Assembly (NCBI RefSeq): GCF_001021045.1
Contig: NZ_CP011545.1
Location: forward strand, 2,480,001-2,544,000
Direction: 5' to 3'
Source: Corynebacterium testudinoris
GTDB taxonomy: Bacteria > Actinomycetota > Actinomycetes > Mycobacteriales > Mycobacteriaceae
Length of the DNA stretch: 64,000 nt
Shown: positions 1 through 9,295 of the stretch, piece by piece
Position numbering within the stretch: position 1 is the stretch's first letter
Layout of the letters: each line of letters opens with the position of its first letter
Translations under genes and position numbers: made by a program
Notes under the pieces: model-generated
The model's input: only the letters and a program-made list of their open reading frames with translations
Database searches by the model: none
What the model was told of the DNA's origin: nothing

Positions 1-128
1 GGGAAGTTGGCGGTGCCGATGGTGATGACATTGTCGTTGGAGCCGGAGTCCAGCGGATCCGATGGGGAGGAGCAGGCGGTCAGTGCCAGTGCGAGGGTGG
101 CGATGAGGGCGGCAATGCGGTTCTTCAT
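1..128 (-). CDS. Osmoprotectant ABC transporter substrate-binding lipoprotein (N-terminus only)
   Basis: Only the first 42 residues are in the window; the rest lies beyond the left edge. They form a lipoprotein signal peptide (two basic residues, an Ala/Leu core, lipobox LTAC with Cys19) followed by an acidic linker and VITIGTANF, typical of the first strand of OpuC/ProX-type periplasmic binding proteins. Its ATG overlaps the stop of the upstream permease by 4 bp (ATGA), so it is the last gene of a four-gene operon. Role inferred from the two permeases and the ATPase: capture of glycine betaine, choline or a similar quaternary amine outside the membrane. The ligand cannot be told from this fragment. 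Confidence 0.75.
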   Translation of the reverse strand, partial: MKNRIAALIATLALALTACSSPSDPLDSGSNDNVITIGTANF

Positions 129-772
129 GTCACACGTCCTTGGGGTTGAAGGGATCGTTGTAGCGAGGCGAGAACCACATCGACGATGAGGGCGAGGACC
201 GTCACCAGGAGTGCTCCGGTGAGCATTTGCGGGTAATCGCGGAGTGCGAGCCCGTCGATGAGGAAGCGGCCTAGTCCCGATAATCCAATGTAGGCAACAA
301 TGGTCGCCGTGGCTAGCACTTGGACGACACAGGAGCGCAGGCCGCCCATCATGGTGGCGGCGGCGAGGGGCAGTTCGACGCCAGTGAGGATCTGAGTTTC
401 GCTGAAGCCGGAGGCTCGGGCGGAGTCGATGACGGGGCGGGGAATTGCTTGGAGTCCGGTGACTATTCCGGCGAGGAGGGGCGGGACCGCGAGGATGACG
501 AGCACGATCGTGGCGGGGATCAATGGCACTCGTACGCCGAAGGTGAGTTGCACGGCGAGCCAGGTGAGCAGGCCGAGAGAGGGGAGGGCTCGCAAAGCGC
601 CGGCGATTCCGACGATCGCGTGTGCCCCGCGCCCCGTGTGCCCGACCCACAAGCCGATGGGCAACGCGATGAGCAGAGCGAGGCCGACGGCCAGGGCGGT
701 GTAGCCGAGGTGGTCGACGGTGCGGGAGACGATGAGCGGGAGGTTTCCGGGGTCGGTGAGGTAGGAGATCAT
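125..772 (-). CDS. Osmoprotectant ABC transporter permease (second)
   Basis: A 215-residue inner-membrane permease of the ProW/OpuCB type (binding-protein-dependent transport, MetI-like fold). The start chosen, MISYLTDPGN, overlaps the stop of the preceding permease gene by 4 bp (ATGA) and fits the family length; the open frame runs on upstream only inside that gene. Several hydrophobic segments are visible and the EAA-loop region reads IDSARASGFSETQILTGVELP, followed by the G-rich LRSCVVQVLATAT helix. Two different permeases plus one ATPase and one lipoprotein is the OpuC/OsmU layout, in which the permeases form a heterodimer. Substrate is inferred, not shown. Confidence 0.85.
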   Translation of the reverse strand: MISYLTDPGNLPLIVSRTVDHLGYTALAVGLALLIALPIGLWVGHTGRGAHAIVGIAGALRALPSLGLLTWLAVQLTFGVRVPLIPATIVLVILAVPPLLAGIVTGLQAIPRPVIDSARASGFSETQILTGVELPLAAATMMGGLRSCVVQVLATATIVAYIGLSGLGRFLIDGLALRDYPQMLTGALLVTVLALIVDVVLASLQRSLQPQGRVT

Positions 773-1407
773 GATCGCCTCCACGGCATGGTGAGGCGGC
801 CGATGAGGATGAGGGCGGCGTCGATAAGCACTGCCAGCAGCACCGTGCCCAGCAGGCCGACGATGATCTGCGTGGGGAACGAGCGTTGGAAACCTTCGGT
901 GAACAGCGTGCCCAGGGAGGACACGCCGATGAGTGCTCCGACGGAGACCAAAGAGATTGTCGACGCCGCGACCACCCTGATCCCGGCCAACAGGCCTGGG
1001 CCGGCGAGCGGCAACTCGACGCCGAGGATGCGGCGCCACGTGGGGTAGCCCATCGCGATGGCGGCTTGGCGGACATCGCCGGGGACGGTGTCGAAGGCGT
1101 CCGCCGTGGAGCGAATTTGCAGCGCGAGGCCGTAGAGGGTCATGGCGACGATGACGTTGAGCGGGGAGAGGATCGAGGTGCCCAGCACGAGCGGCATGAC
1201 CACGAACATCGCCAGCGAGGGGATGACGTAGAGCAAGCCAGCGGCCACCACGACAACTTCCCGGGCGGGGCGGAACCGATGCGCCAACCAACCAATCGGC
1301 AGCGCGAGCAGGAAGGACGCGAGGATCGCCGGCCACGATAAGGCCAGGTGGTCCAGGGTTAGCTCGCCGATTTTAGCCGAGTTGTTTGCCACCCAATCCC
1401 ACCTCAT
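769..1407 (-). CDS. Osmoprotectant ABC transporter permease (first)
   Basis: A 212-residue membrane permease, paralogous to the following gene, with about five or six hydrophobic segments and an EAA loop around VRQAAIAMGYPTWRRILGVELP. It starts at MRWDWVANNS, 4 bp inside the end of the ATPase gene (ATGA overlap), so the two are probably translationally coupled. Together with the neighbouring permease it should form the heterodimeric channel of a glycine betaine/choline-type importer that accumulates compatible solutes under osmotic stress. Family assignment is firm; the substrate is an inference from operon layout. Confidence 0.85.
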   Translation of the reverse strand: MRWDWVANNSAKIGELTLDHLALSWPAILASFLLALPIGWLAHRFRPAREVVVVAAGLLYVIPSLAMFVVMPLVLGTSILSPLNVIVAMTLYGLALQIRSTADAFDTVPGDVRQAAIAMGYPTWRRILGVELPLAGPGLLAGIRVVAASTISLVSVGALIGVSSLGTLFTEGFQRSFPTQIIVGLLGTVLLAVLIDAALILIGRLTMPWRRS

Positions 1408-2210
1408 CGGAGGATGCCCTTGACATGGCCGTGTCGATCCACGACCACCTCGCGGCCGTCGCGCAACTCCACCGATAGGGCGCGGGAATCGGCGCCGGTG
1501 AAGTCCCTCACGTAGTCGGAGGCCGGGCGCAGGAGGAAGTCCTCGGCGACGCCGACTTGGTGGATTTCCGCTTCTTCGCCGAGCAAGACGATCTCATCGC
1601 CCAGCAAGAAAGCCTCGTCGATGTCGTGGGTGACCATGAGGATCGTTTTGCCCATGCCTTCTTTGAGGTCCAGGACCTCTTCTTGCAGACCCCGCCGCAC
1701 CACTGGGTCGACCGCGCCGAAGGGCTCATCCATGAGCAGGATGTCGGGGTCGGCGACGAAGCCGCGAGCCACGCCGACGCGTTGGGCCTGGCCACCAGAC
1801 AATTCGGCGGGATAGCGCGAACCCAATGCCGGATCAAGGCCGACGAGGGCGAGCATCTCCTCCGCCCGGGCGCGGGCCTCGCGCCGAGTAGACCCGTTGA
1901 GGCGGGCCACCGCCGCGATGTTGTCCACGACGGTGCGGTGTGGGAGCAGGCCGGAGTGCTGCATGATGTAGCCAATGGAACGTCGTAAAGCAACGGGGTT
2001 CACCCCGGCGACGTCCTCCCCGCGGACCATGACCCGACCGGATTGCGGGGCCACCATCCGGTTGACCATGCGCAGCAGGGTCGTCTTCCCGCAGCCGGAA
2101 GGCCCAACAAAGACCGTGGTGGTGCCCGGCGCGATGCGGTGGCTGAAATTGCGGACCGCAGGTCGATCATTCCCCGGATAGGTGAGGGTGACATCGTCGA
2201 ACTCAATCAT
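1404..2210 (-). CDS. Osmoprotectant ABC transporter ATP-binding protein
   Basis: A 268-residue ABC ATPase of the ProV/OpuCA type: Walker A GPSGCGKTT at 36-44, signature LSGGQAQR from 137, Walker B ILLMDEPF from 157 and the switch VTHDIDEAF. It energises the two permeases encoded downstream. The open frame extends far upstream but that part is not ABC-like; MIEFDDVTLTYP is the natural start and has a strong Shine-Dalgarno (GGAAAGGA) just ahead. The protein stops shortly after the nucleotide-binding domain, so the tandem CBS domains that sense ionic strength in OpuA/OpuCA proteins are absent. First gene of the operon; the 5' region is shared with the divergent globin gene. Confidence 0.9.
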   Translation of the reverse strand: MIEFDDVTLTYPGNDRPAVRNFSHRIAPGTTTVFVGPSGCGKTTLLRMVNRMVAPQSGRVMVRGEDVAGVNPVALRRSIGYIMQHSGLLPHRTVVDNIAAVARLNGSTRREARARAEEMLALVGLDPALGSRYPAELSGGQAQRVGVARGFVADPDILLMDEPFGAVDPVVRRGLQEEVLDLKEGMGKTILMVTHDIDEAFLLGDEIVLLGEEAEIHQVGVAEDFLLRPASDYVRDFTGADSRALSVELRDGREVVVDRHGHVKGILR

Positions 2211-2296
2211 CGTTGAGTGTCCTTTCCGGGCAACTGAAAGCACAAGTCTAGTTGCATAAGTCTTTGGTAGTTGGAGAAACCCCCACGCAAGGCACA

Positions 2297-3490
2297 ATGG
2301 AACGCATGGAAACCCTCGAATCCGTCGGTGACATTCTGCGCGCCCGAAGCGACGAGTTTCGCGATGCCGTCCATCAGCGTTTTTACCAGGACGTCCTGGA
2401 AGCCCGCCAGGTGTTTCCCATCTCTTTGCGCGATACCCACCGCGAATTGGCCGGTGCCGTGGCGTGGGTGATGGAGCGTACCCCACGCACGGGTGCCTTG
2501 CCTCCTGAGCTGCTTGATACCCTCCGCCACCTGGGCCGCGATCATCGCCGGCACGGATTCCCCGCCGAGATCTATCCCGCTTTCGCTGTCGCCCTGCAGC
2601 ATGGGTTGCGCACACTGGAGGTCCCCGAGGTTGAGGCCGCTGGCCGGGCAGTGGAGTTGGTCTGCTCGGTCATGGCGGCGGCCGCGCAGGAGGCGGATCG
2701 GGAGGGGATTGCGCCGGTGTTTTCCGCCGAGGTGCAGGGGGTGCAGCGTCGCAGCCGCCGCATCAGCGTCGTCCGCCTGGAGGCGGGACTGCCGGTGGAT
2801 TACCGCCCTGGCCAGCATCTACCCGTGACCACGTCTTATTTGCCCGGGGTGTGGCGGATGCTCTCCCCCGCTCTGCCCAGCAATGATTTCGGCCAGCTGG
2901 AGTTCCACATCCGCACCATCGAGGGCAGCCACGTGTCCCAGCTGCTGGCCACGCCGAAGGTGGGCGATTATTGGAATTTCGGTGCTCCGAGCGGTGGCCT
3001 GAGTATCAACGGGGAGCAGGACGTGCTCATGATCGCCCATGGCACCGGCCTCGCACCTCTTCGGGCGATTCTTTTCGACATGCTCGATTGGCCGCCCGAG
3101 CGCCGTCGCCCCCGCGTCCATCTCTTCGTCGCCGCCGAGTACCCCGGCGAGCTCTATGACCTCATGGGATTGTGGAATCTTGCGATGGTGACGTCGTGGC
3201 TGTCGGTGGTCCCCGTCGTGGAGCATGACACCGATCCGTGGTGGGTGGGCATCGCTGGCGACGCCCCCGAAGTCCCGCGCGGCCTCCACCTGCGGGTGTC
3301 CGGGCAGGTCGGCGAGGTCGTCGCGTCCTATGGCGCGTGGGCGGATCGGCAGGTTCTCGTCGTCGGCGAGGCCACCAAGGTCCACCGCACCGTCGCTGCG
3401 CTTATCGCGGGTGAGACCCCGGCCGCGAACATCCAGACCGAGGCGTGGGAGCTCGCGGACCAGTGGCCGCGCCTACAGGATGGGCAGTGA
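2297..3490 (+). CDS. Globin fused to a ferredoxin-reductase-like module (flavohaemoglobin-like)
   Basis: A 397-residue two-part protein. Residues 1-130 align with a flavohaemoglobin globin: His83 in RDHRRHGFPAEIY sits ten residues before the conserved Tyr, where the proximal haem ligand lies in Hmp proteins. Residues 145-390 resemble an FNR module with PGQHLPVT and a nucleotide site GTGLAPLRA near 249. The usual FAD motif RxYS is changed to RMLS at 187-190, so flavin binding may differ. Flavohaemoglobins detoxify nitric oxide; that role is possible here but not shown. Start at 2297 follows AAGG; 2306 is an alternative. Its last 18 bp overlap the convergent nitrilase gene. Confidence 0.8.
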   Translation: MERMETLESVGDILRARSDEFRDAVHQRFYQDVLEARQVFPISLRDTHRELAGAVAWVMERTPRTGALPPELLDTLRHLGRDHRRHGFPAEIYPAFAVALQHGLRTLEVPEVEAAGRAVELVCSVMAAAAQEADREGIAPVFSAEVQGVQRRSRRISVVRLEAGLPVDYRPGQHLPVTTSYLPGVWRMLSPALPSNDFGQLEFHIRTIEGSHVSQLLATPKVGDYWNFGAPSGGLSINGEQDVLMIAHGTGLAPLRAILFDMLDWPPERRRPRVHLFVAAEYPGELYDLMGLWNLAMVTSWLSVVPVVEHDTDPWWVGIAGDAPEVPRGLHLRVSGQVGEVVASYGAWADRQVLVVGEATKVHRTVAALIAGETPAANIQTEAWELADQWPRLQDGQ

Positions 3491-4276
3491 GCGCCGAGCT
3501 TGACTGACCTGATCCATGTCGAGATCGACAACAAACGTCTCCGGCCCGTACCCGGCCTCCGCTTCTCGACGCCCCGTTGGCCCCACCACGCACGAATGCC
3601 CAATGCCCGTCGGCCCGCTGGCTTCGCCAGCCGCGGCCTCCCCTCCCGGGCGGGCCTGGCCGGCCGCCACGATCCACGCTGTGGAGTCGAGCGCCCGTCC
3701 GGCGGTGAGGATGCGCCACTGTTCTAGCTTGCCGGGACCATCCATCCAGCTGTTGGGCACCACGATGACCTGCGCGCCACGGCGGGCCAGTTCTTGGAAC
3801 TGGGCGGGGAAGCGGATGTCGTAGCAGATGGCGATGCCGACGGTGACTCCGTCGACGTCGATAAGCGATAACTCCGTGCCCGGCTTCACGGTGTCCGACT
3901 CGCGATAATCGAAGGCATCGAAGGTGTGGATTTTGTCATAGCCGGTGTGGATGTCGGGCCCTGTGATCAGCGCGGTGTTGGTCACACGATTGATCTGCTT
4001 GCCGTCTCGCTCGACGGTGTCGGCGGGACGGAACATCCCCGCAATGACCGTTACCCCCAGCTCACGGGCGGTTTTTTGGATGCCGGTGGCAAACTCGCCG
4101 TCGAGCTGCTGCGCCTGGGTGTCCAGCCGCCCAGTGTCGAAGGCCTGGCTCGTGGCCTCCGGCAACACGATGAGCTGAGCGCCTTGTTCGGCCACCTCAC
4201 GGATCTGTGCTTGAGCACGGGCCAAATTGTCGAGGATATCCGCTCCCGACTCGAATTGCACCACTCCAATTTTCAT
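3473..4276 (-). CDS. Nitrilase-superfamily carbon-nitrogen hydrolase
   Basis: A 267-residue cytosolic hydrolase with the complete catalytic triad of the superfamily: Glu40 (IVLPEATSQ), Lys115 (GYDKIHTFD) and Cys151 (VGIAICYDIRF). Length and motifs fit the Nit1/Nit2-like branch, whose members cleave deaminated glutathione or omega-amido acids; the exact amide is unknown. MKIGVVQFES is the start because it gives the standard first beta strand, although the frame stays open upstream. Monocistronic, convergent with the globin-reductase gene (18 bp overlap). Confidence 0.85.
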   Translation of the reverse strand: MKIGVVQFESGADILDNLARAQAQIREVAEQGAQLIVLPEATSQAFDTGRLDTQAQQLDGEFATGIQKTARELGVTVIAGMFRPADTVERDGKQINRVTNTALITGPDIHTGYDKIHTFDAFDYRESDTVKPGTELSLIDVDGVTVGIAICYDIRFPAQFQELARRGAQVIVVPNSWMDGPGKLEQWRILTAGRALDSTAWIVAAGQARPGGEAAAGEASGPTGIGHSCVVGPTGRREAEAGYGPETFVVDLDMDQVSQARRSLPIL

Positions 4277-4367
4277 GGCCCCACGATATGTGGATAAGCG
4301 GAAGTTATCCACAGGCAAGCCGGAGCAGGGGTTGAACATAGGCGAACACGCTGGGGAAACTGGGCCC

Positions 4368-4625
4368 ATGAACCTCACGATCCACGCCACTGCCCTCGAC
4401 CTCCTAGCCACCTTTCTGCGCCGCCAACTGCTCGCACCCTCCGACCTTCCCGCCGAGACCTCCACGCGGACGGGCGCGGCCCTCGCGCAAGCGATCCATG
4501 CCTGGCAAGCGGACCACCGACGCACGGAAAGCTCGGTGCAGGCGCACCTGTTAGACATCCGCCGCTTCGCCCACCACGCCGTCGCCGGGGACCTCCGGCT
4601 GGCCCGAGCCCTAGGTGGGTCCTGA
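4368..4625 (+). CDS. Small helical partner protein of the DUF1023 hydrolase
   Basis: An 85-residue, mostly helical protein without signal peptide, Cys or recognisable catalytic motif. I do not recognise a family with certainty. It ends in TGATG, sharing one base with the start of the next gene, so the two are translationally coupled. Small helical proteins ahead of DUF1023 hydrolases are often WXG100/ESX-like; this one has a Trp in HAWQADHR but no clear WxG, so that link is only suggestive. The start MNLTIHATAL is chosen because the upstream part of the frame lies in non-coding DNA. Confidence 0.6.
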   Translation: MNLTIHATALDLLATFLRRQLLAPSDLPAETSTRTGAALAQAIHAWQADHRRTESSVQAHLLDIRRFAHHAVAGDLRLARALGGS

Positions 4626-5800
4626 TGCTCAGCGCCCCCATCCTCCGCCACTCCGCCCGCCTGCTCACGTCCGACGCCGGTCAGCTAAGGGAGCAGGCCG
4701 CCTGGGTGTCGCGTGGGTGGTCGCAGTTCCACGACGCTGGCTTCCACGGCGAGGGCGCGGAGGCCGCCATTGCACGCCTGGGACGGCTCAGCGCAGGCCT
4801 GGACACCCCGCCCAGCCAGATGATTCGCGTCGCCGAAGTCCTCAACACCACGGCTGGCCTGCAGGAACAGCTGGATCGAATGCAGGAGCGCGTACTGGGC
4901 GCCATCGGGCTGGTCAGCGAGCGCGACCCCGAGATCCAGCGCACCCTCACCTCCCTGCGCATGCTTGGCCAGGCGCTCGATTGGGCCTGCGCCCGCCAGA
5001 TTGGCGTCCTCTGCGCCGAAGAGGCCGCGACTATGGACCCCGGGGAGCGCCTCGCCGACCTGCCTGACCTCCCCATCGATGCCGTCCACGAATTGCGCCT
5101 CCTCACCGCCCCACCTGCAGTCCGCGAGCTCGCCGATGCCCACCCCGATCTGCGCCTCCTAGAAACCTCCGACGGCCGACTAGTCGCCGCCATCGGCGAC
5201 ATCGACGCCGCCGAGTCCGTGACCACCGTCGTCGCTGGCGTCAGCTCCTCCGACCCGGCTGGCTGGGCAACGCAGGTCACCCGCGCCCGCGCCGTGGCAG
5301 GGGCCACCGGAGGCGCGGCCGTGCTGTGGTTGGGTTACCCCGCACCCAGCAGCGCCACCCGGGCACTCAACCCCGCCGCCGCACGGGCAGCCGGACCCCA
5401 CCTGCGTGACTTCCAAGAGGAGCTAGCCCGGCGACACCCCTCGCAGCAGCGCATCGTCGTCGGCTACAGCTACGGATCAGTGGTGGTGGGCAACGCCGCG
5501 GGATCCGAGGCAGGCCTGCACGCCGATGATGTCGTTCTCGTGGGCAGCCCAGGTGCCGGAGTATCCGACGCCTCCCACTTCAACCTGCACGGCGATGCCC
5601 CACGAGTGCACGCCATGACCAATCCGGGCGACGTCGTTGGCTGGGCGGCCGGGCCGCACGGGGGCGTCCACGGCCGGGACCCCACCTCCCCCGGTTTCGG
5701 GGCAGATGTCTGGCCGGGCAGCCCCGGCGGGGACCACTCCTCTTACTGGGAGGACCCCCGCTTCCTCGACCGGCTGGGCGAACTCACTGCTCCGGCTTAG
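4625..5800 (+). CDS. Alpha/beta hydrolase, DUF1023 family, with helical N-terminal domain
   Basis: A 391-residue protein. Residues 1-150 are helical and rich in Ala/Gln/Arg, resembling the ESX-type helical domain that precedes many DUF1023 hydrolases. From about 200 there is an alpha/beta-hydrolase domain with nucleophile elbow GYSYG (Ser282), a likely acid in TNPGDVVGW and a likely catalytic His in GGDHSSYW. Lipase/esterase chemistry is expected but the substrate is unknown. No classical signal peptide is seen. Start overlaps the previous stop by one base; the gene converges on ald with a 4 bp overlap at 5797-5800. Confidence 0.8.
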   Translation: MLSAPILRHSARLLTSDAGQLREQAAWVSRGWSQFHDAGFHGEGAEAAIARLGRLSAGLDTPPSQMIRVAEVLNTTAGLQEQLDRMQERVLGAIGLVSERDPEIQRTLTSLRMLGQALDWACARQIGVLCAEEAATMDPGERLADLPDLPIDAVHELRLLTAPPAVRELADAHPDLRLLETSDGRLVAAIGDIDAAESVTTVVAGVSSSDPAGWATQVTRARAVAGATGGAAVLWLGYPAPSSATRALNPAAARAAGPHLRDFQEELARRHPSQQRIVVGYSYGSVVVGNAAGSEAGLHADDVVLVGSPGAGVSDASHFNLHGDAPRVHAMTNPGDVVGWAAGPHGGVHGRDPTSPGFGADVWPGSPGGDHSSYWEDPRFLDRLGELTAPA

Positions 5801-7317
5801 AAGAAGCCGACAGCATCCTCCGAGTAGGAGACGAGGAGGTTCTTGGTCTGCTGGTAGTGACCGAGCATCATGAGGTGGTTCTCACGGCCGATACCGGACT
5901 CCTTGTATCCGCCGAAGGCAGCGTGAGCTGGGTAGTTGTGGTACTGGTTCACCCACACGCGACCGGCATGGATGTCGCGTCCCGCGCGGTAGGCGAGGTT
6001 GACGTGGCGCGACCAGACACCGGCTCCGAGGCCGTAGTTGGTGTCGTTGGCCACCTGGATGGCGTCTTCGTAGTCCTTGAAGGTAGCCACGGAGAGGACG
6101 GGGCCGAAGATCTCCTCGCGGAAGATCCGCATGGTGTTATCGCCCTTGAACACGGTCGGCTCGATGTAGTAGCCATTTTCCAGGCCGTCGAGCTTGTTCA
6201 CGTGGCCACCTGTGAGGGTCTGAGCACCTTCGGCGGGGCCGATGTCAAGGTACTCGGTGATCTTGTCCATCTGCTCCTGCGACGCCTGGGCACCCATCAT
6301 GGTCTCGGTGTCCAGCGGGTTACCGATCTTGATCTTCTTCACGCGCTCGACGCCGAGCTCGAGGAATTGATCAGCGATGGACTCGTGGACCAGGGCGCGG
6401 GACGGGCAGGTGCAGACCTCGCCCTGGTTGAGGGCGAACATCGCGAAGCCCTCGACACACTTGTCCAGGAAGGCGTCATCCTTCTCCATGATGTCGGGGA
6501 AGAAGATCGACGGCGACTTACCGCCCAGTTCGAGGGTGACGGGGATGATCCGCTCAGCCACGGACTTGTTGATGATCTTGCCCACGGCGGTGGAACCGGT
6601 GAAGGCGATCTTGGAAATGCGATCCGAACCGGTCAGGGCGACGCCGGCTTCCTCGCCGAGGCCGTTGACGATGTTAAGCACGCCATCGGGAAGCAGGTCC
6701 GCGATGATGTCCACGACGTAGAGGAGGGAGGCCGGGGTCTGCTCGGCGGGCTTGAGCACGATGGTGTTGCCCGCGGCCAGGGCCGGAGCAATCTTCCAGG
6801 CGGCCATGAGGATCGGGAAGTTCCAGGGAATGATCTGGCCGACCACGCCGAGGGGCTCGTGGAAGTGGTAAGCCACGGTGTTCTCGTCGATCTGGGAGAG
6901 GCGACCCTCCTGCGCGCGGGTGGCTCCGGCGAAGTAGCGGAAGTGATCGACGGCGAGGGGGATGTCAGCCGCAAGGGTCTCGCGGACGGCCTTGCCGTTC
7001 TCCCAGGTCTCGGCGACGGCGATCTCCTCGAGGTGCTCCTCGATGCGGTCGGCGATGCGGTGCAGGACCAGTGCGCGCTCGGCCGGGGAGGTCTTGCCCC
7101 ATCCGGGTGCAGCCTTGTGGGCGGCATCGAGGGCTAGCTCGATGTCGGCGGCTTTACCGCGGGCCACCTGACAGAAGACCTCGCCAGTCACCGGAGTGAT
7201 GTTGTCCAGGTACTCGCCGTCGACCGGCGGGACCCACTGTCCGCCAATGAAGTTGTCGTAGCGGTCCCGGAATTTGACGATCGAGCCTTCGGTTCCTGGG
7301 TTGGCGTAAACGGTCAT
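5797..7317 (-). CDS. ald: NAD-dependent acetaldehyde dehydrogenase
   Basis: A 506-residue class-I-like aldehyde dehydrogenase that oxidises acetaldehyde to acetate in ethanol use. Catalytic Cys302 in [10 protein letters not shown], general base Glu in VTLELGGKS (about 264), the IIPWNFP motif near 162 and nucleotide loop FTGSTAVG near 240 are all present. Length and position next to hspR-dnaJ-grpE-dnaK match the Ald gene of C. glutamicum. [10 protein letters not shown] is used as start because it has GGACACATCACC just upstream and family length; the frame's further upstream part is non-coding. Two CRP-type palindromes lie in its leader, consistent with carbon-source control. Confidence 0.92.
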   Translation of the reverse strand: MTVYANPGTEGSIVKFRDRYDNFIGGQWVPPVDGEYLDNITPVTGEVFCQVARGKAADIELALDAAHKAAPGWGKTSPAERALVLHRIADRIEEHLEEIAVAETWENGKAVRETLAADIPLAVDHFRYFAGATRAQEGRLSQIDENTVAYHFHEPLGVVGQIIPWNFPILMAAWKIAPALAAGNTIVLKPAEQTPASLLYVVDIIADLLPDGVLNIVNGLGEEAGVALTGSDRISKIAFTGSTAVGKIINKSVAERIIPVTLELGGKSPSIFFPDIMEKDDAFLDKCVEGFAMFALNQGEVCTCPSRALVHESIADQFLELGVERVKKIKIGNPLDTETMMGAQASQEQMDKITEYLDIGPAEGAQTLTGGHVNKLDGLENGYYIEPTVFKGDNTMRIFREEIFGPVLSVATFKDYEDAIQVANDTNYGLGAGVWSRHVNLAYRAGRDIHAGRVWVNQYHNYPAHAAFGGYKESGIGRENHLMMLGHYQQTKNLLVSYSEDAVGFF

Positions 7318-7351
7318 GGTGATGTGTCCTTTCACGGTGAGGAAGCAACTT

Positions 7352-7389
7352 TGTGGTGCTACCCACACCGTACTGTGTTCCCTGCCACA
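7352..7389 (-). promoter_or_regulatory. Two GlxR (CRP)-like palindromes upstream of ald
   Basis: TGTGGTGCTACCCACA at 7352-7367 and TGTGTTCCCTGCCACA at 7374-7389 both fit TGTG-N8-CACA, the core of the GlxR/CRP consensus TGTGA-N6-TCACA. Their starts are 22 bp apart, about two helical turns. GlxR is a known regulator of ethanol and acetate genes in C. glutamicum; the match here is by eye only. Confidence 0.5.
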
Positions 7390-7514
7390 GATGCGAAGAT
7401 CTGTATCCACACCATTGCAAAGGGGTAACCTAGCAAGATTAGCTAAGCTGTCACCAGCATAAATTCAACCCAACTCTCCCCCCGCTTCCCCGCAAGCATT
7501 TTCCGAGACGACAA

Positions 7515-7558
7515 AACCCGGGTCGAAAACGTCCGACGACTGCTTCTCGACCCGGGTT
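7515..7558 (-). terminator. Hairpin terminator after hspR
   Basis: Perfect 12-bp arms AACCCGGGTCGA (7515-7526) and TCGACCCGGGTT (7547-7558) flank a 20-base loop; reading leftwards the stem runs into TTTTG. It lies 18 bp after the hspR stop and probably ends the chaperone operon, also shielding the ald promoter region. Confidence 0.65.
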
Positions 7559-7575
7559 GTCCGGACATGGTGACG

Positions 7576-8019
7576 CTAAGAGGTCACGCTCACCGAATGT
7601 GGCCGCCGTCCCAGGCGCGGCTCCCACATGACCAGCGACGTTGATCGCGGCACATGGACAAGCTCCCCACGCCGAACGGGAGCTTGGGCCTCCATCCGGG
7701 AACGCAGTTCGCGATTCACCTCCAGCGCCTGATCCAGGCTCTGCTGCAGGTGTTCGTTTTCCCGACTGAGCTCAATGATGGCCTTGATGCCCGCCAGGTT
7801 CACGCCCTCCTCTTGGGAGAGCTGCTGAATACGGCGCAACATCGAAATGTCGCGGCGTGAGTAGCGGCGACCGCCACCACTGGTGCGTGCCGGGCTGACC
7901 AGACCGATGCGATCGTACGTACGCAGGGTCTGCGCGTGCATGCCGGTGAGTTCGGCGGCCACCGAGATGACGAACACCTCACCGAGGTCAGTCGTTGCCG
8001 ATTTATCCCTATTGCTCAT
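7576..8019 (-). CDS. hspR: Heat-shock repressor HspR (MerR family)
   Basis: A 147-residue MerR-type repressor. Residues 16-85 form the winged helix: SVAAELTGMHAQTLRTYDRIG, then GGGRRYSRRDISML, followed by a short coiled coil (ELSRENEHLQQSLDQ). HspR binds HAIR inverted repeats with DnaK as co-repressor and holds the dnaK operon down until heat stress titrates DnaK. It is the last gene of dnaK-grpE-dnaJ-hspR, 37 bp after dnaJ, so it represses its own operon. Start ATG at 8019. The HAIR-like sites upstream of dnaK support the call. Confidence 0.93.
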   Translation of the reverse strand: MSNRDKSATTDLGEVFVISVAAELTGMHAQTLRTYDRIGLVSPARTSGGGRRYSRRDISMLRRIQQLSQEEGVNLAGIKAIIELSRENEHLQQSLDQALEVNRELRSRMEAQAPVRRGELVHVPRSTSLVMWEPRLGRRPHSVSVTS

Positions 8020-8056
8020 AACGTTCGTCCACCTCCTCCTTCTGCTTATCTTCTAC

Positions 8057-9241
8057 TTATTTGTTGCCGGGCCAGTCCGCGCGGGGACTAAACCCGGAGC
8101 TCTTCTCCGCCTGCGCATAGGTACGCAGGGCGCTGTTTGCGGCGGCGTCGAGATTCTTCGGAACCGCGACTTCGACGGTGACGAGGAGATCACCGGCCGA
8201 ATCACCGCGCTTGGGAATGCCCCTGCCCCGCACGCGCAGCGTGCGGCCGTTCGGGGTCCCCGCGGGGACCTTGACCTTGACGGGGGCGTCGAGAGTCGGG
8301 ACCGAGATGGTGTCACCGAGGGCGAGTTCCGCGAAGGACACCGGGATGGTGACTTCGAGGTCGTCGCCGGAGCGGGTGAACACCTTGTCGGGCTTGACGT
8401 GCACGGTGACGAAGAGGTCACCGGCCGGCTTGCCGTTCGGGCCTGCCTCGCCTTGCCCCGCCAGGCGCACCTTCTGCCCATCAATAACGCCCGCCGGGAT
8501 GCGAACGGTGATCGAGCGGGTGCGGTGGACCGTGCCGGAACCGTGGCAGGTGGTACACGGGTCGGTGATGACCTGCCCCGTTCCATCACAGTTGGTGCAC
8601 GGAGCGGAGAACCCGAACGCGCCCCGGTTTTCCGAGGTGTAGCCCGTACCGGAACACACCGGACACGTCGAAGGGTTGCCCGACTTGGAACCGGAACCAT
8701 GGCACGTGTTACACGGGGCCTCTCCACTTATTTGGAGGGGGATCGTGGTCCCTTTCGCCGCTTCCCGGAAGTCCAAAGTGAGTTCAGTTTCGACATCTTG
8801 TCCCCGCGTCGGCCGAGCTGAGTGGCGAGGAGCGCCGCCGCGGTTGAAAAGGCCACCGAAGATATCGCCCAGGCCGCCGTCCGCAGAAAATCCTCCACCG
8901 GATCCTCGGGTTCCCTGCCCGAAGAGGTCCGAGACGTCGAAGTCTTCCTGCTGCGTCTGCCGAAACCCGCCGGGGAATCCGGCGCCTCCGTACCCACCGC
9001 CACGCAACATGGCTTTCAGCTCGTCATACTCTTTGCGCTTGGCTTCGTCGCCGACGACATCATAGGCCTCGGCTACTTTTTTAAAGCGCTCTTCAGCGGC
9101 CTTATCGCCGGGGTGCTTGTCCGGGTGGTTGTCCCGGGCCAGCTTGCGGTAGGCCTTCTTGATCTCATCATTGCTCGCGGACGAGGAGACCCCCAGATCC
9201 GCATAGTAGTTCTTGTCTGCCCATTCACGTTGAACAGTCAC
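8057..9241 (-). CDS. dnaJ: Chaperone DnaJ (type I)
   Basis: A 394-residue Hsp40 co-chaperone that loads unfolded clients on DnaK and stimulates its ATPase. J-domain with HPD (NHPDKHPGD, about 38-46), Gly/Phe-rich linker, zinc-finger domain with four CxxCxGxG repeats ([32 protein letters not shown]) and C-terminal substrate domain are in order, so this is a full-length DnaJ1. Translation starts at GTG (9239-9241), preceded by GGAAGGAGG. It is separated from grpE by 129 bp that hold a strong hairpin. Confidence 0.97.
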   Translation of the reverse strand: MTVQREWADKNYYADLGVSSSASNDEIKKAYRKLARDNHPDKHPGDKAAEERFKKVAEAYDVVGDEAKRKEYDELKAMLRGGGYGGAGFPGGFRQTQQEDFDVSDLFGQGTRGSGGGFSADGGLGDIFGGLFNRGGAPRHSARPTRGQDVETELTLDFREAAKGTTIPLQISGEAPCNTCHGSGSKSGNPSTCPVCSGTGYTSENRGAFGFSAPCTNCDGTGQVITDPCTTCHGSGTVHRTRSITVRIPAGVIDGQKVRLAGQGEAGPNGKPAGDLFVTVHVKPDKVFTRSGDDLEVTIPVSFAELALGDTISVPTLDAPVKVKVPAGTPNGRTLRVRGRGIPKRGDSAGDLLVTVEVAVPKNLDAAANSALRTYAQAEKSSGFSPRADWPGNK

Positions 9242-9295
9242 TGGGCATCTCCTCCTTCCAAAAAGTCTTCTATCTTCATCATGCGTGAAACGTGC

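Noticed and set aside
5857..7137. 426-codon plus-strand frame
   Set aside because: Antisense shadow of ald.
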